A stretch of 64,000 nt of DNA from Thuidium tamariscinum (taxonomy: Eukaryota; Streptophyta; Bryopsida; Hypnales; Thuidiaceae): positions 13,636,098-13,700,097 of the forward strand of contig OX344756.2 in NCBI GenBank assembly GCA_947034885.2, written 5' to 3'. Below are positions 35,746 to 48,600 of the stretch, piece after piece. The number at the start of each line of letters is the position of its first letter. The stretch's first letter is position 1. The translations under genes and the position numbers were made by a program. Under the pieces are notes generated by a model. That model saw nothing but the letters and a program-made list of their open reading frames with translations. It had not been told where the DNA came from and searched no databases.

Positions 35746-36124
35746 CCATAATTTTGTAATAAAACTAAGATTTCAAACCTCATTTAAGCATAGTAGAATG
35801 TCTTTTTTCAAAAACATTTGAACTAAGACTAATTATAATATGAATTGGAGTTTCAAATTCAAAATTTTTTTTGACATTTCAAATTTCCAATCTAAAGTTA
35901 TGAACAAATTTCAAAGAAGAAGTTTCCAAAAATATAACAAAAACAATTTCAAACACCTCTTTGAAATTTCATAACTTTTGATTGGAAATTTGAAATGTCA
36001 AAAGAATTTTTGGATGCAAAACTTGAGTTGATTTTTTAACTAAAGTTACTTCAAGTTTTTCTGAGAAAACACATTCATCTATGCCTAAATGAGTTCTGAA
36101 GTCCTACTTTCAACACAATTCCTA
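35746..36124. repeat. Long imperfect hairpin, ~180-bp arms with a short loop
   Basis: The arms 35746-35930 and 35943-36124 are inverted copies. The best part is TTGACATTTCAAATTTCCAA with AAAGTTATGAA and AAATTTCAAAG (35871-35913, against 35959-36001). Farther out, CTCATTTAAGCATAG pairs with CTATGCCTAAATGAG. The loop is only about 12-20 bases. It could be a foldback element or a transcribed small-RNA source. Confidence 0.8.
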
Positions 36125-36949
36125 TTTCTAATTTAACACATTAAGAACAATCTATAATGCTTAAGGAGTTGCACACAATGTTTGCAATAGAAATCAAGGT
36201 TTTGGAAATATTATTTGTTGAAAATAAGTAATCATGTTCTATAAAATCTAAAGCAATTCAACAATGTTCCTAAACTTTCTCAATACAATTCTTGAACATC
36301 CTTTCTAAAGCTTACTCATCCTCATGAAAGACCATATGAAATATTCAAAGAACAATCTGAGCACCATAATGAGCTTACAATTAGTAGCTCAAAGGTTGGA
36401 ATTAAGGCACAACAATGCCAATTGCTGGTGAGCAATCTTTTTAATTATTGCACTAGCAAAATAATTGGTGGAAATATTACAGTTTGATAAACCCATCCAT
36501 GAGACTACCTATCACAAGCCTAGTCAAAAACTCCAAAAATAATGCTAGGAATTGGAAACTTTTTAAGTTGGGGAAAGTATTTGTAGGACTATGTTGAAAC
36601 AAACTTCTATAGGCCTCTGATGGCTCTTGAATCATGAAGCCATATGACTAAAGCTATAAAATGAAGTAACAACTTGGCTATAGAATCCAAAGGCCATATG
36701 ACTAATTAAAACCATGAAACTAAGTCATACAAGTAAAACTATGAGTATTTCTCCAAATAATTTGTATACCCCTTTATCTTTAATTGCAATATTTAACTAA
36801 GGTTCTAGCATTTTTCTTTGTGGCATAGTGATGCCTAATTAAAAATTTGGGGCTCTATATTGGATCATAAGACCTTGGTGGAAATTTTCATATAGATATT
36901 GAAGTTTAGAAAGCATTAAATTTCTATTAAAAATCAAATTTTCATTGAT

Positions 36950-37430
36950 GGTCTTTAGATATTCATTTATAATTCTAGTCCCTTAAGTCCTAACTCCCGA
37001 GGTGATTTTTTGTCAAAATGATTGAAAATTGCCATTTTCAATACAAATATGAAAAATTTAATCATTTGTTTCTTTTACATATCCAACCATAGGGTCAAGA
37101 TTGCATTATATTAGTATGATAATATTTGGAAGAAAATTTTGAAACTTTAACCATATCAATCACATCATATAAAATATTTAAAGTGAAGCAAACGAATTTT
37201 TTTGGCTCATAGCTTGATGACATTATAATACTTTGAATCCTTTTAACTTGAAATTTTTGTACCACAAATTGTGAATTGAAATTTTTATCTATATTGAAGT
37301 CAAGGGTTTGAATCAAGGGTCTGAAACCTTCCCTTGTAATTTTCATTCTTTAAAAAATTGTTGAGTTGAAGTAGGTACAAGATAGAAGAAAAATAAAATT
37401 GTCAATAAGTCTAAGATGGAATTGGGAAAC
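36950..37430 (+). repeat. Dispersed repeat, partner of 40700-41080
   Basis: Same-orientation similarity to 40700-41080 through the shared words GCA-TATATTAGTAT, ATGGAAGAAA/TTGGAAGAAA, TTTAAAGTGAAG/TTTAAACTGAAG, ATTCTT-TAAAAAATT and TCTAAGATGGAATTGG. 36130-36950 before it is AT-rich without genes. Confidence 0.6.
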
Positions 37431-37989
37431 ACACTTATTCTAACAGTGATGCTAATATGTGAAGATGAAGATGTGAGCATGAATACAAGTAAATATACAA
37501 CAACTATTTATAGTGATTATGACAAATACTCCTATAATAAGGATATCTACAGTATAGTTGTATTATAACTATAAAAAGTTTTTATATTATAGAAACCTAT
37601 ATTATAGGTATATAATCTTTTAGGCTTATGGGCTCACACTCTTAGGCTCATATAGTAGCAACCCTCATTATTCTAATGGTGAGATTGTTAAGTTCTAGAA
37701 AACTAACTAAATCATACCTACCTTATTTTTTAAATTGAAATTGTTCAAATTGAGTTCTTAAATGGATCCTACATAAAAGAAATAGTTGAAAAGTGTGTAA
37801 TGAGAGACCAGGAGACGGAGTTTTAGAAAATACAAGACAATACTCCTTAAAGTAACTCAAATTGGAGGTTGATGGAATAGAATTAATTATAAAGTCAACC
37901 CTCGTTTGTAAAACAAATATCAGATCATTACATGAGATTTAGCAATTAAATAAACCACGAGTTCTTTGATAGTAGGGAATATAGAAAAT

Positions 37990-39860
37990 TTTGCTACATC
38001 AACAATCTAACGTGGCTATGAGACGACACTAGAATGCCCTTCCTATGGCCTCATCTTTTTTCTACTAAAAAGGGTACTTCTTTGGGTATGCAACCCCCAT
38101 ATTATATGGCCTTTGTTATAATCACTTTTAATGCATTTAATCTATTCTCAAAGTATATAATTTGCTTTAATGTAGGAAATTCTTGTAGCCCTTTTTAACA
38201 AGGAATCTAAAAATGTTATTATATATATGAAATGAATATTCTATGAGGACAATAATAACATTAAAAACCTAATTATATGAGTTTTTTAATATGTGTATAA
38301 TGGGCTGAGCTACCCAAATTTGGGGGCTTTTGAACCCCTAAAGGTTTTTGACTAAGTTTTCACCAAAACTACTCCAAAATTGTCATTTCTAGGACAACTA
38401 CCAAATTTTAGAAAAAAAACATTTCTGAAATAATGCAATCATAGGATCTTTTAGTGCACTAGTTTGAAAAGATGCATAAATTTTTTTAGAAAGTTTCGCC
38501 ATGTAGATTGTAAGATATTAGTGTTTGAAGTTACAAAAATCCTTTTTTTACCATTGTGGAAATCTAGGCATCTGCACTTCAAAAAGTCACATTTGTATGA
38601 AAAAATGTTCAAAATGGTTGTAACTCTTTGGATTCATTCTTCAATTCAAGTTAGATACATGCTTGAAAATTTTCAAATCATTTGGAATTGTACAACATGT
38701 ACAAAATAAATAGTAAGTAGAAAGAAGTAGAGAATGATTCAAAATACTAAATTGTTAACAATTTATTTATTGAATTGAATAATGCCAATCTCAATGGTTT
38801 AAATGTTGTAATAAACAAACTACATCCAATCTTCTTTTTTTTTTCCAAAAAAATTGAAAATTGAATAAAATAAAGGACTTCAAAGTTTATTTTAGAGTAG
38901 AGATAAGAGGATTTCTAGCCAATTTAGAAGATTGCAAGTTCCCAAATGCTAGGAACATAGTGGAAACTTTGGGAGTACTATGTTGATGCGGTTGAGCGAC
39001 TACTACGTCAGAAAATACTAATTATTTATTTATTTAAATTAATTATTAAAAAAATCATTTTCTTGATTTTTAATATATTTTGAATTTTTTTGGGAAAAAA
39101 ATGTTTTATTATATTTTTTCAAAATTCAAAAATTTAGACCAATAGGGGGTAGTCTACACTCTACAGTAGTGGGAACAATTTTAGGGAATAGCCCTGAAAC
39201 GGTCTTCTAGGGGCCCAAAAATTCTCTTATGATCCATAACTACCTACAAACTAAAAAAATTCATAACTTTTGACTCCTTAATCCAAATGGAATGATTCAA
39301 AGCTTCCCATATATATATATAATATAATCAATTTCAAATTTTTATTTCCAAAAAAGTGATTTTTTCAGATCTGTCCAAACTACCCGAGTTGAGAAACAAA
39401 CAACATATCATGTGATAACTTTTCAACCATTTAGTCAAAAGCCACAAAATTGTTAGGCTTTAAAGATATTCCTTGTCCACACCTCTTATTAAAGTTTGGT
39501 CCTAAAATATGGAAATCTCTAATCACACGTAATTGCCCAAAATTGCTATGTTGCCCCAAAAGGCACTTTGGTCTTTTTAGGGGTTAATAAAAATTTAATT
39601 TTAATTAGAGAGAACTTCTTGTATAGATTTTTAAAACTATATATAGGAATTTCAATTCTTCATATATATTGTGAGCTTTTTTTTTCTAAAATGTATGCAG
39701 TGTAACATTTTCTACATATGATTTTTTTAATTTGGCCTTTACTTGACTTTTTGGTCTTTTTAATTTGATATAATTTTAACAAAAGCCATCTTTTAAGCTA
39801 TTTTAATGTTGATGACCCCTGCATAAAATACAAGAATTGCATACTTGGGAATGAAATACC
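37990..39860 (+). repeat. Dispersed repeat; full-length copy holding a MITE
   Basis: 38090-38330 aligns with 62745-62985, 38330-38904 with 14770-15391, and 39585-39850 with 63000-63250, all in the same orientation. The copy at 62.7 kb therefore lacks the middle 1.25 kb. The frame 38464-38709 lies in this repeat and is not a gene. Confidence 0.75.
38905..39228. mobile_element. MITE, ~324 bp, inserted in the dispersed repeat
   Basis: Absent from the otherwise alignable copy at 15376-15384. The ends are inverted (AAGAGGATTTCTAGCC and GGGCCCAAAAATTCTCTT) with further imperfect pairing inside, around a very AT-rich core (39010-39130). AT dinucleotides flank both ends (38903-38904, 39229-39230); a longer target duplication is not clear, so the superfamily is open. 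Confidence 0.7.
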
Positions 39861-40699
39861 ATATAGTTCTAAAAATCTTACAAATACATTCAAAATTCTA
39901 AAATGTAGCACTTTGCTAGAGGATAATATCTTTATTAGGGCATTTTTAGCACCTCCTATGTTATATTATTGGTTTTGGAGTAAGACAGACGAAGCTTTCA
40001 AACTATCACACATAGATGCTATTTTCAAGTGATGAAGTAGAAATTGTCACTTTCTCTTTCAATATGACTGATTTGATGAAATTAATGATTGTTATGTTAT
40101 TCATGTAAGGATATAATAAAACTAGTGCACAATTTTTAACAATTGGGATGTTTAAGAATTTAATTTTTTACCATGATAGATATACAAAAATAGTTATTTT
40201 TTAAATTGTTATTATTAGAATAAATAGCTAGCTTAGTTTGATAGCATATCCAATAGAAAATACAAACTTCAGTAGAAATTAAACTTATTATTTAAGTTTG
40301 AAGTAGAAAAATAAATAGTTTTAGTATTTGGATTTGACAACTATCTATTTCTTTCCACAAAACACTACGTATGCAATTTTTATCCATCATAATAATGTAA
40401 CTAAATGTCAAGATTAGCATGCCTTTGTTGAATATATAATTTTTTCCAAAATAATGATCAAAAGATGCTAAGAATGATTATTTTGCAATGCTGTGACATT
40501 CAAAAAAAAATTTGAATTTAAAAAAAAAAAATTTAGAATAATTTCCCACCAAATTTGCTCTACAACTTTGGTATAGCATAATAACAAATTTATAAATCTT
40601 CCATTTGTCTTCCAAACAATAATGACTTTACTATGTAAAAAATCTTGGTATATATTCCACAATACTTGTTGCCTCCTCAAATAAGTTATTCTTGCAGTA
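39861..40699. other. AT-rich spacer, no gene
   Basis: No credible open frame; the minus-strand frames at 40468-40755 and 40716-40949 span repeat sequence and A/T runs. Confidence 0.45.
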
Positions 40700-41080
40700 T
40701 AACCTTTAAGTGGTCCTAAGATCTTCTTTCCAACAAAAAACACTTGAAATTGCAATTTCTATTGCAAAGTGCAAAAGAAATTTGAAAGTTGTTTTGTTCT
40801 CTATATCTTAATATAGGAACTTGCACTATATTAGTATATAAATGTATGGAAGAAATTTGAAAAACTTTTGCTACATTGATTGCAAGATATTTGTATTTAA
40901 ACTGAAGAAAATATTTTTTTTGCTCCTTGCTTGATTGGCTTTGAATCATGTTAATTTAAAAAAATTCTTAATTTTCACTCATTAAAAAATTATTAAGGAG
41001 AACTAGGTTTAAGATTGAAGAAAATCTAAATCAATAATAGCTCTAAGATGGAATTGGAATGCTCTACTGTCAATCATTAG
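40700..41080 (+). repeat. Dispersed repeat, partner of 36950-37430
   Basis: See the partner entry; collinear and in the same orientation. Confidence 0.6.
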
Positions 41081-42540
41081 ATTATTCTAGCAAGAGATCT
41101 TAACCTTGTGAAATTTTATTTTTTAATTGTAATAATTGAGTTCAAAATGAATCCTACAAATTGGTTTTTTAAGAGGATGCTTAGATTGCCTCCAAAATGA
41201 AATTGTTTGCAACTTTCACATGAAAAATCCAAATAGAGTGAATATTACAAAGCTTTCTATGTAGATAAAATTACAATCTATGTGAAAAATTTAAATTTAT
41301 TTTATTTTTGTATATGAAGGTTTCTACTATATTTTAAAAAAAGGCTTTTCGTAGCCTAATTTTTTTTATCCCAAGCACCAATTGAAATAAATATTATATT
41401 TTCAAAAAGAAATTGTACTTTTCTATCTTCACAAAAAATTTAAAAAAATCAAGATGAATATTGAAACCGTAAGAGCTTGTTTGAAATCTATTTTCTTCCC
41501 TAAGGAAACAATGGACTTTATAAGGCATAAACAAGGAACATAGTCTTAAGATGAAATTTGCCAAATGGTCTTCTTTAATAGCAAGAATTGTTTATAAATT
41601 GAGGATGACAAGTCCTCTAAATTAAAATTTTCCTTCTACAAATAATCTTTTGTCAACCATTAAACATGTAATAAGCTAGATGTTAATGTAGAAAGTTAAT
41701 GTAAAAAGGTGGGATAAACAAACAATTTACACATTGTAAACAAGCCAACCATGTTGTTGATGTGATGAAACTTTGTTGCTCTAAACTATTATGGCATATC
41801 ATGATTTTTTTTTGGAGTAAAAATCGCTCAAGAGCAATGCAAAAAAGTTTCAAAGAATGTTTGACAATATATTTTACTTTTCTTGGTAGATGAAATAGCC
41901 AAATTGCTACAAAGTTTTAAAACAAAATCACTATTCAAAGATGGATGTACACACTTTCAAATGAATAAATAAATGAAATGTTATTTTATTATTTTTTTCA
42001 ATCCTATGGATCTTCAAAGGTTCATGCCCCTCCAATAGGGCCATGTACATGAGACCACGTGAGGATTTAGTGAGGGCTAGAGCTTTGTAAGGTGGGTCCC
42101 ACCCTAGAACCTTCTACTGCTACACTTGTCTTGCTACTTGCCTTCTTCTTACTCCACCTTCTATTACACAAGGTAAAACCTAGGGAGGGGATGGTGAGTA
42201 TAGACTTTAGAATACTAAGTTTAGAGGTAGATCATTACCTTGCAACTAAATAAACAATGCTCATATAATAAGGAATTGGTGAAGACACAATGTTGCACGT
42301 TTTGTGAGGATTGTTCAAGGCAAATCTGTGCTTTTTAGCCTTCATATACAACGTCGCACGGTCTTTGTAAGGTTCATGAATACGAGCTTAATAAAGTTCA
42401 CTTTCTACATTTGCGTCAAATAAATAATAAGGGTTGTCACACCTTCTTTGGCACGGCAAACTTCTTTGAAGAATGAATAATTCTTGAGGAAAAATAGGAG
42501 CCAATGGGGAGAGCATCTATGTGAGGAAGATGTGACCCCC
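41081..42540. other. AT-rich spacer, no gene
   Basis: No open frames or recognisable repeats until about 42000; composition rises in GC towards the H+-ATPase promoter. Confidence 0.45.
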
Positions 42541-42541
42541 C

Positions 42542-42819
42542 TTAAGGTAGGTACACCCAAAAGCGCCAGTTTCTCTACTGTGGCTAGTTCCTGTTATTAT
42601 GTTGTTCAAATTTTTTTACAGTCTTGTTGGTGAGTGAAAGCATGTTCCAACGCACCAAAGAACAGTGGATTTGGATACCGTATGCAAAAATTATTAACAG
42701 TCAAAGTGTGTTTCTGAAAGCGCCATCTACAGTCTGGGTACATGACTGATTTTGAAAATCTATGCACGTTGTATAGAGCGCTTTAAGGTGAGGAGCCATT
42801 TTGGGTGTACCTACCTTAA
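42542..42819. mobile_element. TTAA-flanked MITE, 270 bp (piggyBac-like)
   Basis: The body 42546-42815 has 17-bp perfect terminal inverted repeats beginning GGTAGGTACACCC. TTAA lies at both outer edges (42542-42545 and 42816-42819), the invariant target of piggyBac transposons. Subterminal AAGCGCC / GGCGCTT-like words (42570, 42718, 42776) recur inside. It has no coding capacity. A piggyBac transposase relic lies in the same window (8080-9565), but its ends were not found, so they cannot be matched. It sits about 1 kb upstream of the H+-ATPase leader. Confidence 0.8.
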
Positions 42820-43456
42820 GTGTTGTGTGAGGACTTCTTCGGAGTATGGCTTGAAGAATCACAAGTGTCTTTTGTTGCTCAAAATGCGGAGACAGGCGTT
42901 GTGGTGAAACTATAGTGCATAGGAGAACAAGAGAATATTCTTTGCTTGAGAAAATCTTCAACGCCTCAATTCTTCTATTGTAGAAGAGAATAATCAATGT
43001 TGCTAGACCTTTGTGGTAGAAGTATATTTTGTTACTGAGAGCTTGTTGCAATCTATCCCTAAACTTCTACATCTCGATTCTGGATTTGTGGAGAATGAGA
43101 GTGCAATGAAGAAGCTGTGACTTCCCCTAATGAAAAGAAACCTGGGGTATATTTTTGGGACACAGTATTTGCAGTGTGCCACAGTTTATGCTGCTGACCA
43201 AAACGAAACTGGCCATCTCCGGTCATCACTCTCCTCCGCATGCAAAGACACGTCCACCTACTACAGTATACAAACCTGCGCAACCTCCTCGTCCGATGCT
43301 TGCTGTTGCTGCTCTTGCTCTCACTCTCTCAGGTTCTGTTACAATACTATAATCCAAAATACAGGCAAAGGCGCACAGGTGTACGAAGAACATTCAGCTT
43401 AGTCTCGCCCCCTGAGGACAAGTAAGCTACTCGGCCAAGCACGCCTCTTCAATAAT
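42820..43456. other. Spacer upstream of H+-ATPase copy 2
   Basis: Overlapping short frames on both strands (42701-43051 minus, 43130-43402 plus); none recognised. The sequence becomes GC-richer here and may belong to the distal promoter. Confidence 0.4.
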
Positions 43457-43528
43457 GGGCTTTTTTAGGGGCTTCATTAGGGGCTTCATTGGGGGCTTTT
43501 TTGGGGGCTTTTTTGGGGGCTTTTTTTG
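43457..43528 (+). repeat. 12-bp tandem repeat, about 6 units
   Basis: Units GGCTTTTTTAGG, GGCTTCATTAGG, GGCTTCATTGGG, GGCTTTTTTGGG (twice) and a partial one, ending before TTGACCGG. It lies upstream of the H+-ATPase leader and has a strong T/G strand bias. Confidence 0.9.
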
Positions 43529-43529
43529 A

Positions 43530-45670
43530 CCGGTGTCCCCCGTGCTGGCTTTGCTGCACTGGCCAATTTTTTAGAGGGACCACTGCTGGTTCGTCAGATT
43601 CTGGCGAAATTTAGCAACCGAAAAAAGAAGCCCTGCTTCTAATGCTTCAGCAGTTCCTGCAGCCACAGATCATACACTGCATGCCCTCGGTTGCTTCTCA
43701 AAATTCCATCGCCGCGCCACAGCACAAACGCAACGCAGCGCAGCAGATGCAAATAAGTTAAGCAAACGAACGAGCGAGCCAGCGAGCTAGTAAGCGCCAT
43801 TTCGTTTCGGAAATTCGCGGATGCCCGTAAGGTGAGCATGCGCGGTCCTCCACCCGTTCCGCGCTTTTCTTGCAATTTTCTGCGCTTTCTTGCGCCGCGT
43901 CCGTGGATGAGGGGCTCATCTAGAGAGCGCCGTTGATCTCTGTGGAGGAGAGTCGTGGTGGTTGTGTTTAGAGTTGTAGCTCCTTGCTGTGCGTGGAATC
44001 TTGGCGGTTTCTTGGTCGTTGTGGAGAAGCTCTGTGAATTTGCTGTGAGTGGTGAAGATGCTGAGGTCGATTGTTCTTTGAATTTTGTTTTGTGTTGGCG
44101 CCGGTACGGGAAGATTTGAGGCCAGTTTTGATGGATATCACTGGTGAGGTTGGGGTGGAGTGGAGTTGTCGTGCGTTATGTAAGGCAGGAGAAAGTCGTG
44201 TGAGAGTTGATCTTAGATCGTAGGACGTGTTTAAAATTAAATAGAAACTGTTGCGGAGGAATGAGAGGTGCATGCGGGCGGACTCCCTGTTTCTGGAGTT
44301 GGAGAGTCGAGTTGGCGATTATTTTATGAGATGATACTCTGTTTTGAAAGTAGTTGGTCTGGATAGCGTTGCTGCTCTTCTTGTGGTGAGAGCACAGTTT
44401 GCTCCTGCTATCAAGACATTTGAAGAGCTGATGAAGTGGATTTTGTGCTGCAGAGGGATAGGAAGCGTGGTTTTTTATGTTTGCACTTTAGGATTACCTT
44501 CGTGAATTTAAGTCTATCTGTATCGAAGTCGTGATGAAGTGGTTCCCAGTTCTGCAGGTTTTGTCATTTGACGTCTTCTGTCCAGCCATGTCTACATGAT
44601 GACAATCCAGAACAAATTCTTCACTTAGTATTATTGGTAGAGATATGATGCCAGGATTTTGATATGAACATGCTGGAGACGTTAGGGCTTAGGTGAGGTT
44701 TCTACGATTAGAATTTTTTTGACAGGCTTCAAAGTTGCTCCTAGTCCCGAATGGCGCTTGCTGTCATTGATTTTTCGTGTGCTGTTATTGAGCAGCAAAT
44801 AACAACAGACATATTTGTCTTGGTTTCACGCAGTATTTCGACCGTCGAGGAGTGACGGAGCGAGCACCTCTGTCAAGTCCTGGGCGAGATCTTCTTGTCG
44901 AATCCTGGCATTACGTGGCTTGGCAACCTTGTATCCGCTGCGTGAACGGTTCAGCATTCTCGTAGAGAGTTGCTAAGGATGGCGGCCTCTACCGCCTTTT
45001 GGAAGGACCACGATTCTCATATTCAAGCTTGTTACGGTGAGAAAAGTTCACACGAGACATTAGAACCGGCGATTTATTTCTCTTTGGTTTACCGGATGCG
45101 ATATTTGGATCATTGAAGGGACTGGAAACCCTCGCCGATTAAAGTAAATTCTGCACTCTCAATTGGTGCAAATCTTTACTAGCCTACATGTGCCAGAACG
45201 AGCTGAACGAAGTAATATTCGAGGGCCTATGGAGACCTGCTTTATTTCATCGTCAGTTCTAATTTTTCACTCGACTGTGATCTTCTTGCAGAAATTTCCA
45301 ACGGAAAGGATGGCATTCGATGAGGCAAGAATTTGAAGAAGTAATTTTCCGTTGACTTAATTGTGAGCGTGGATACGCTACGACAGTATGGTTGTCCTCT
45401 ATCATGAAAACGATTTGGTGACAAGCTCTCCAGCTGCTTTGGCATTCTGAACATCCGGTAATTAGTTACTTGTGTGAGTCATTTGCCTATGTCTATGCTC
45501 CGTGCTTTGAAATCTTGGTGCGAAAGTTCATATTATTCGTTGGCTTCCGATCTCACCGCTATGTTTCCTCTGCGTTCGTGTAGATCTGCGATTATCAATC
45601 AATGCTTTAGGATCTGCTGTCGGGCTCTTCGAACTTCGAGGGCACCACTGCTGCATTCTTTTCTCCCACC
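43530..45670 (+). promoter_or_regulatory. Promoter and long 5' leader of H+-ATPase copy 2
   Basis: GC-richer DNA before the start codon, typical of a long plant leader that may hold introns; the transcription start is not identifiable by eye. An ATG at 45474 opens an 82-codon frame in a different phase that runs past the main ATG to 45722. If this stretch is in the mature mRNA it would be an overlapping upstream ORF, a type of control known for plant H+-ATPase leaders. The main ATG at 45671 has a strong ACCATGG context. Confidence 0.5.
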
Positions 45671-48600
45671 ATGGCGGAGAATCACGTTAAGAAAACGGAC
45701 TTGGCTGGCCTTGAAGCATTGAACAATGAAACTGTGGACTTGGTGAGATTTTCACTCGATGTTTTCCACTCGACATTATAAGCTTTATGCAGAACTGGAA
45801 TAGCGCTTCGATTTTAGACCTTGGTTTCACCACTTTGCGTCCGTTTATCATTAAAGTGAACGGGTTACCGATTTTAGTTTGATTTGCTTTTCATGTGAAT
45901 AATGCAACGGGTACTTGCTTTAGTAATTCTGATAACCAATGTTACCCTTGTGGATATCGAACCGGTATCACAGCTATGGCTGGACTCTCAAGGTCGCAAT
46001 TCTTCACGTGTTTCTGCAGGAGCACATCCCGATCGAGGAGGTGTTTGAGCAATTGAGGTGCTCAAGAAATGGTCTCACAGATGAGGAAGGCGAGGAGAGA
46101 ACTAACATATTTGGCCACAACAAGCTCGAAGAGAAATCGGTGCTTCTTTTGGACCCCCTCATTTGGCGCCCTGATTAACATTGCTTCCTACTGAGGACTG
46201 CGTTATCAATTCTAGAGATTTTTGTGCACCATTCTTAGAATATGAAATTGATGTATCTACTGCTGTACAATGGCAGGAGAACAAAATTCTCAAGTTCTTG
46301 GGGTTTATGTGGAACCCCTTGTCTTGGGTGATGGAGGCTGCTGCCATAATGGCCATTGTCCTCGCCAATGGACAAGTAAAGTTTCAAATCAATAACTCCA
46401 GAGATCTGTCATTTTCTCTATTTACCCTGAGCCGTTTGATATTGCTGCTGTTTTTCCTGTAAGTTCCTGATGCATGTTTTCTTGCCATTGAGTCATTATG
46501 GATTGGTTGTCAGGGACTACCCCCTGACTGGCAAGACTTTCTGGGAATCCTTTGTCTCTTGGTCATCAATTCAACAATTAGCTTTATTGAGGAGAACAAT
46601 GCTGGGAACGCTGCTGCGGCTCTGATGGCACAGCTCTCCCCTAAGACCAAGGTTTGCACTTTGGATTCCTTGCCATAGCTAGCCTCAGCAGTTTGTTTTC
46701 CTAGCCTTCGTTGTATTTCCTCTATCTATAGTCGAACATGGTAATGATGCCAAAGTTGGTCTGGACATTAGCTGGGTCCAGTTGTGTCACTCTGAGCTGA
46801 GAATCTTGATTCGCCAGGTCTTGCGAGGAGGGAGTTGGCAGGAGCGAGATGCATCCATACTGGTGCCCGGTGACATCATTAGTATCAAGCTGGGTGATAT
46901 CATTCCTGCAGACCTACGCCTTCTTGAAGGAGATCCCTTGAAAATTGACCAGGCAATGATTTCTAAAGTTTATCTACTCCTTTCACTGTTTCATGATTCA
47001 TCGAGGTCTCGCCTCTCCGTGTCCCTCAGGACGACCCTTAATCCCTACATTGTGTTCTAAATTATGCCACTCTTTTGGTGTTAGACATGCTAGTTCCTAG
47101 AAGTCACTTCCCTATGTTTCTGATTCAGATGGAGGGGATGAAGTAATATTTATTTCTAACATGAAATTTTTGTCGGCTGGGTCTGCAGTCAGCTCTTACT
47201 GGGGAATCAATGCCTGTTACCAAGAAGCCCGGAGACGGAGTATTTTCGGGTTCTACTTGCAAGCAGGGAGAGATTGAGGCTGTAGTCATTGCAACCGGTG
47301 TTCACACGTTTTTTGGTAAAGCCGCGCATCTTGTTGACTCTACGAACAATGTGGGCCACTTCCAGAAGGTGATTACCATCTATTTGTTTCCCAATATCAT
47401 GATGTTAGCGAATGTTGTCAGGTTGCTGAAAGGTCTGCTTTTGATTGATCGTTAAAATCTTAGAGGATTCATGTTTTAGGGACAGATTCCTCCACGGACA
47501 TCAATTTCTCGAACATTTCAGATTGCGTTTAAGCAGCTCAAGAGAATGTGTTTAATGCACGAGTACTACAGATTTTACCCTCGTTTGATCTCACCTGTAT
47601 TCGCTGTCTTGCTTGTATTACAGGTGCTGAAAGCTATCGGAAATTTCTGTATAGTCAGCATTGCCATCGGAATAGTGATTGAAGTCATCGTGATGTTCCC
47701 CATTCAGCACCGGAAATACCGATCTGGCATCAACAATCTCTTGGTGTTGCTCATTGGTGGAATCCCGATTGCCATGCCCACTGTGCTATCTGTCACGATG
47801 GCTATTGGCTCTCACCGTCTTTCCAAGCAGGTCAACCACAGTAGATTCGAATTAATGTTTGACTGGAACCACGAACTTGTTCGAATTTCAGGATGTTTTA
47901 AATGAGCAAGATCTCTCTTATCTATGCGATCCGAACTCCGAATTTGCTTTTCATCAATGTTTCGTAGCCGACTGCATAATCATTGTTCACCAAGACGTTG
48001 TGTGCCACAATCAAAATAATTCGAAGGGTTTAAATTGCTGAACTAATCTTTCCAGTTACATCTTCCTGATTTACTCATTGCAATGGTTAGACTTGTTGCG
48101 TCACTTTAATACCAAGTGAAGAAGAGCATGGACGACGAACTGCTACGCCTCTGTCTTTTTTTCGTACGGAGTGGAGCACGCTGTTGAACCTAACATTCTT
48201 ATCGTGACATTCTTCGCTGACGAAATCTATCTTTCTAAAACGTTCAGGGAGCCATCACCAAGCGCATGACCGCAATTGAGGAGATGGCAGGAATGGATGT
48301 TCTATGTAGTGACAAGACTGGAACGCTAACTCTGAACAAGTTAACAGTTGACAAGACCTTGGTGGAGGTACTTTGGCAGATATCGCTTTAGATGCGCATA
48401 CACACTGTTCTTTGGGCCACCTAAGACTCAGTCATTTAGAAAACCCCTTGCTTGGTTAAATCAGAATGCCTTTATCGAATGGTTTCGAGTTGCTCTAGAC
48501 AATCGTGAAGGTTTTGGTTCGACTTATCCCTGATCTGGCTAGTATTGGTCAATAAATCATTGATGATTTTTTTTTCACACAGGTCTTTAACAGAGATGTG

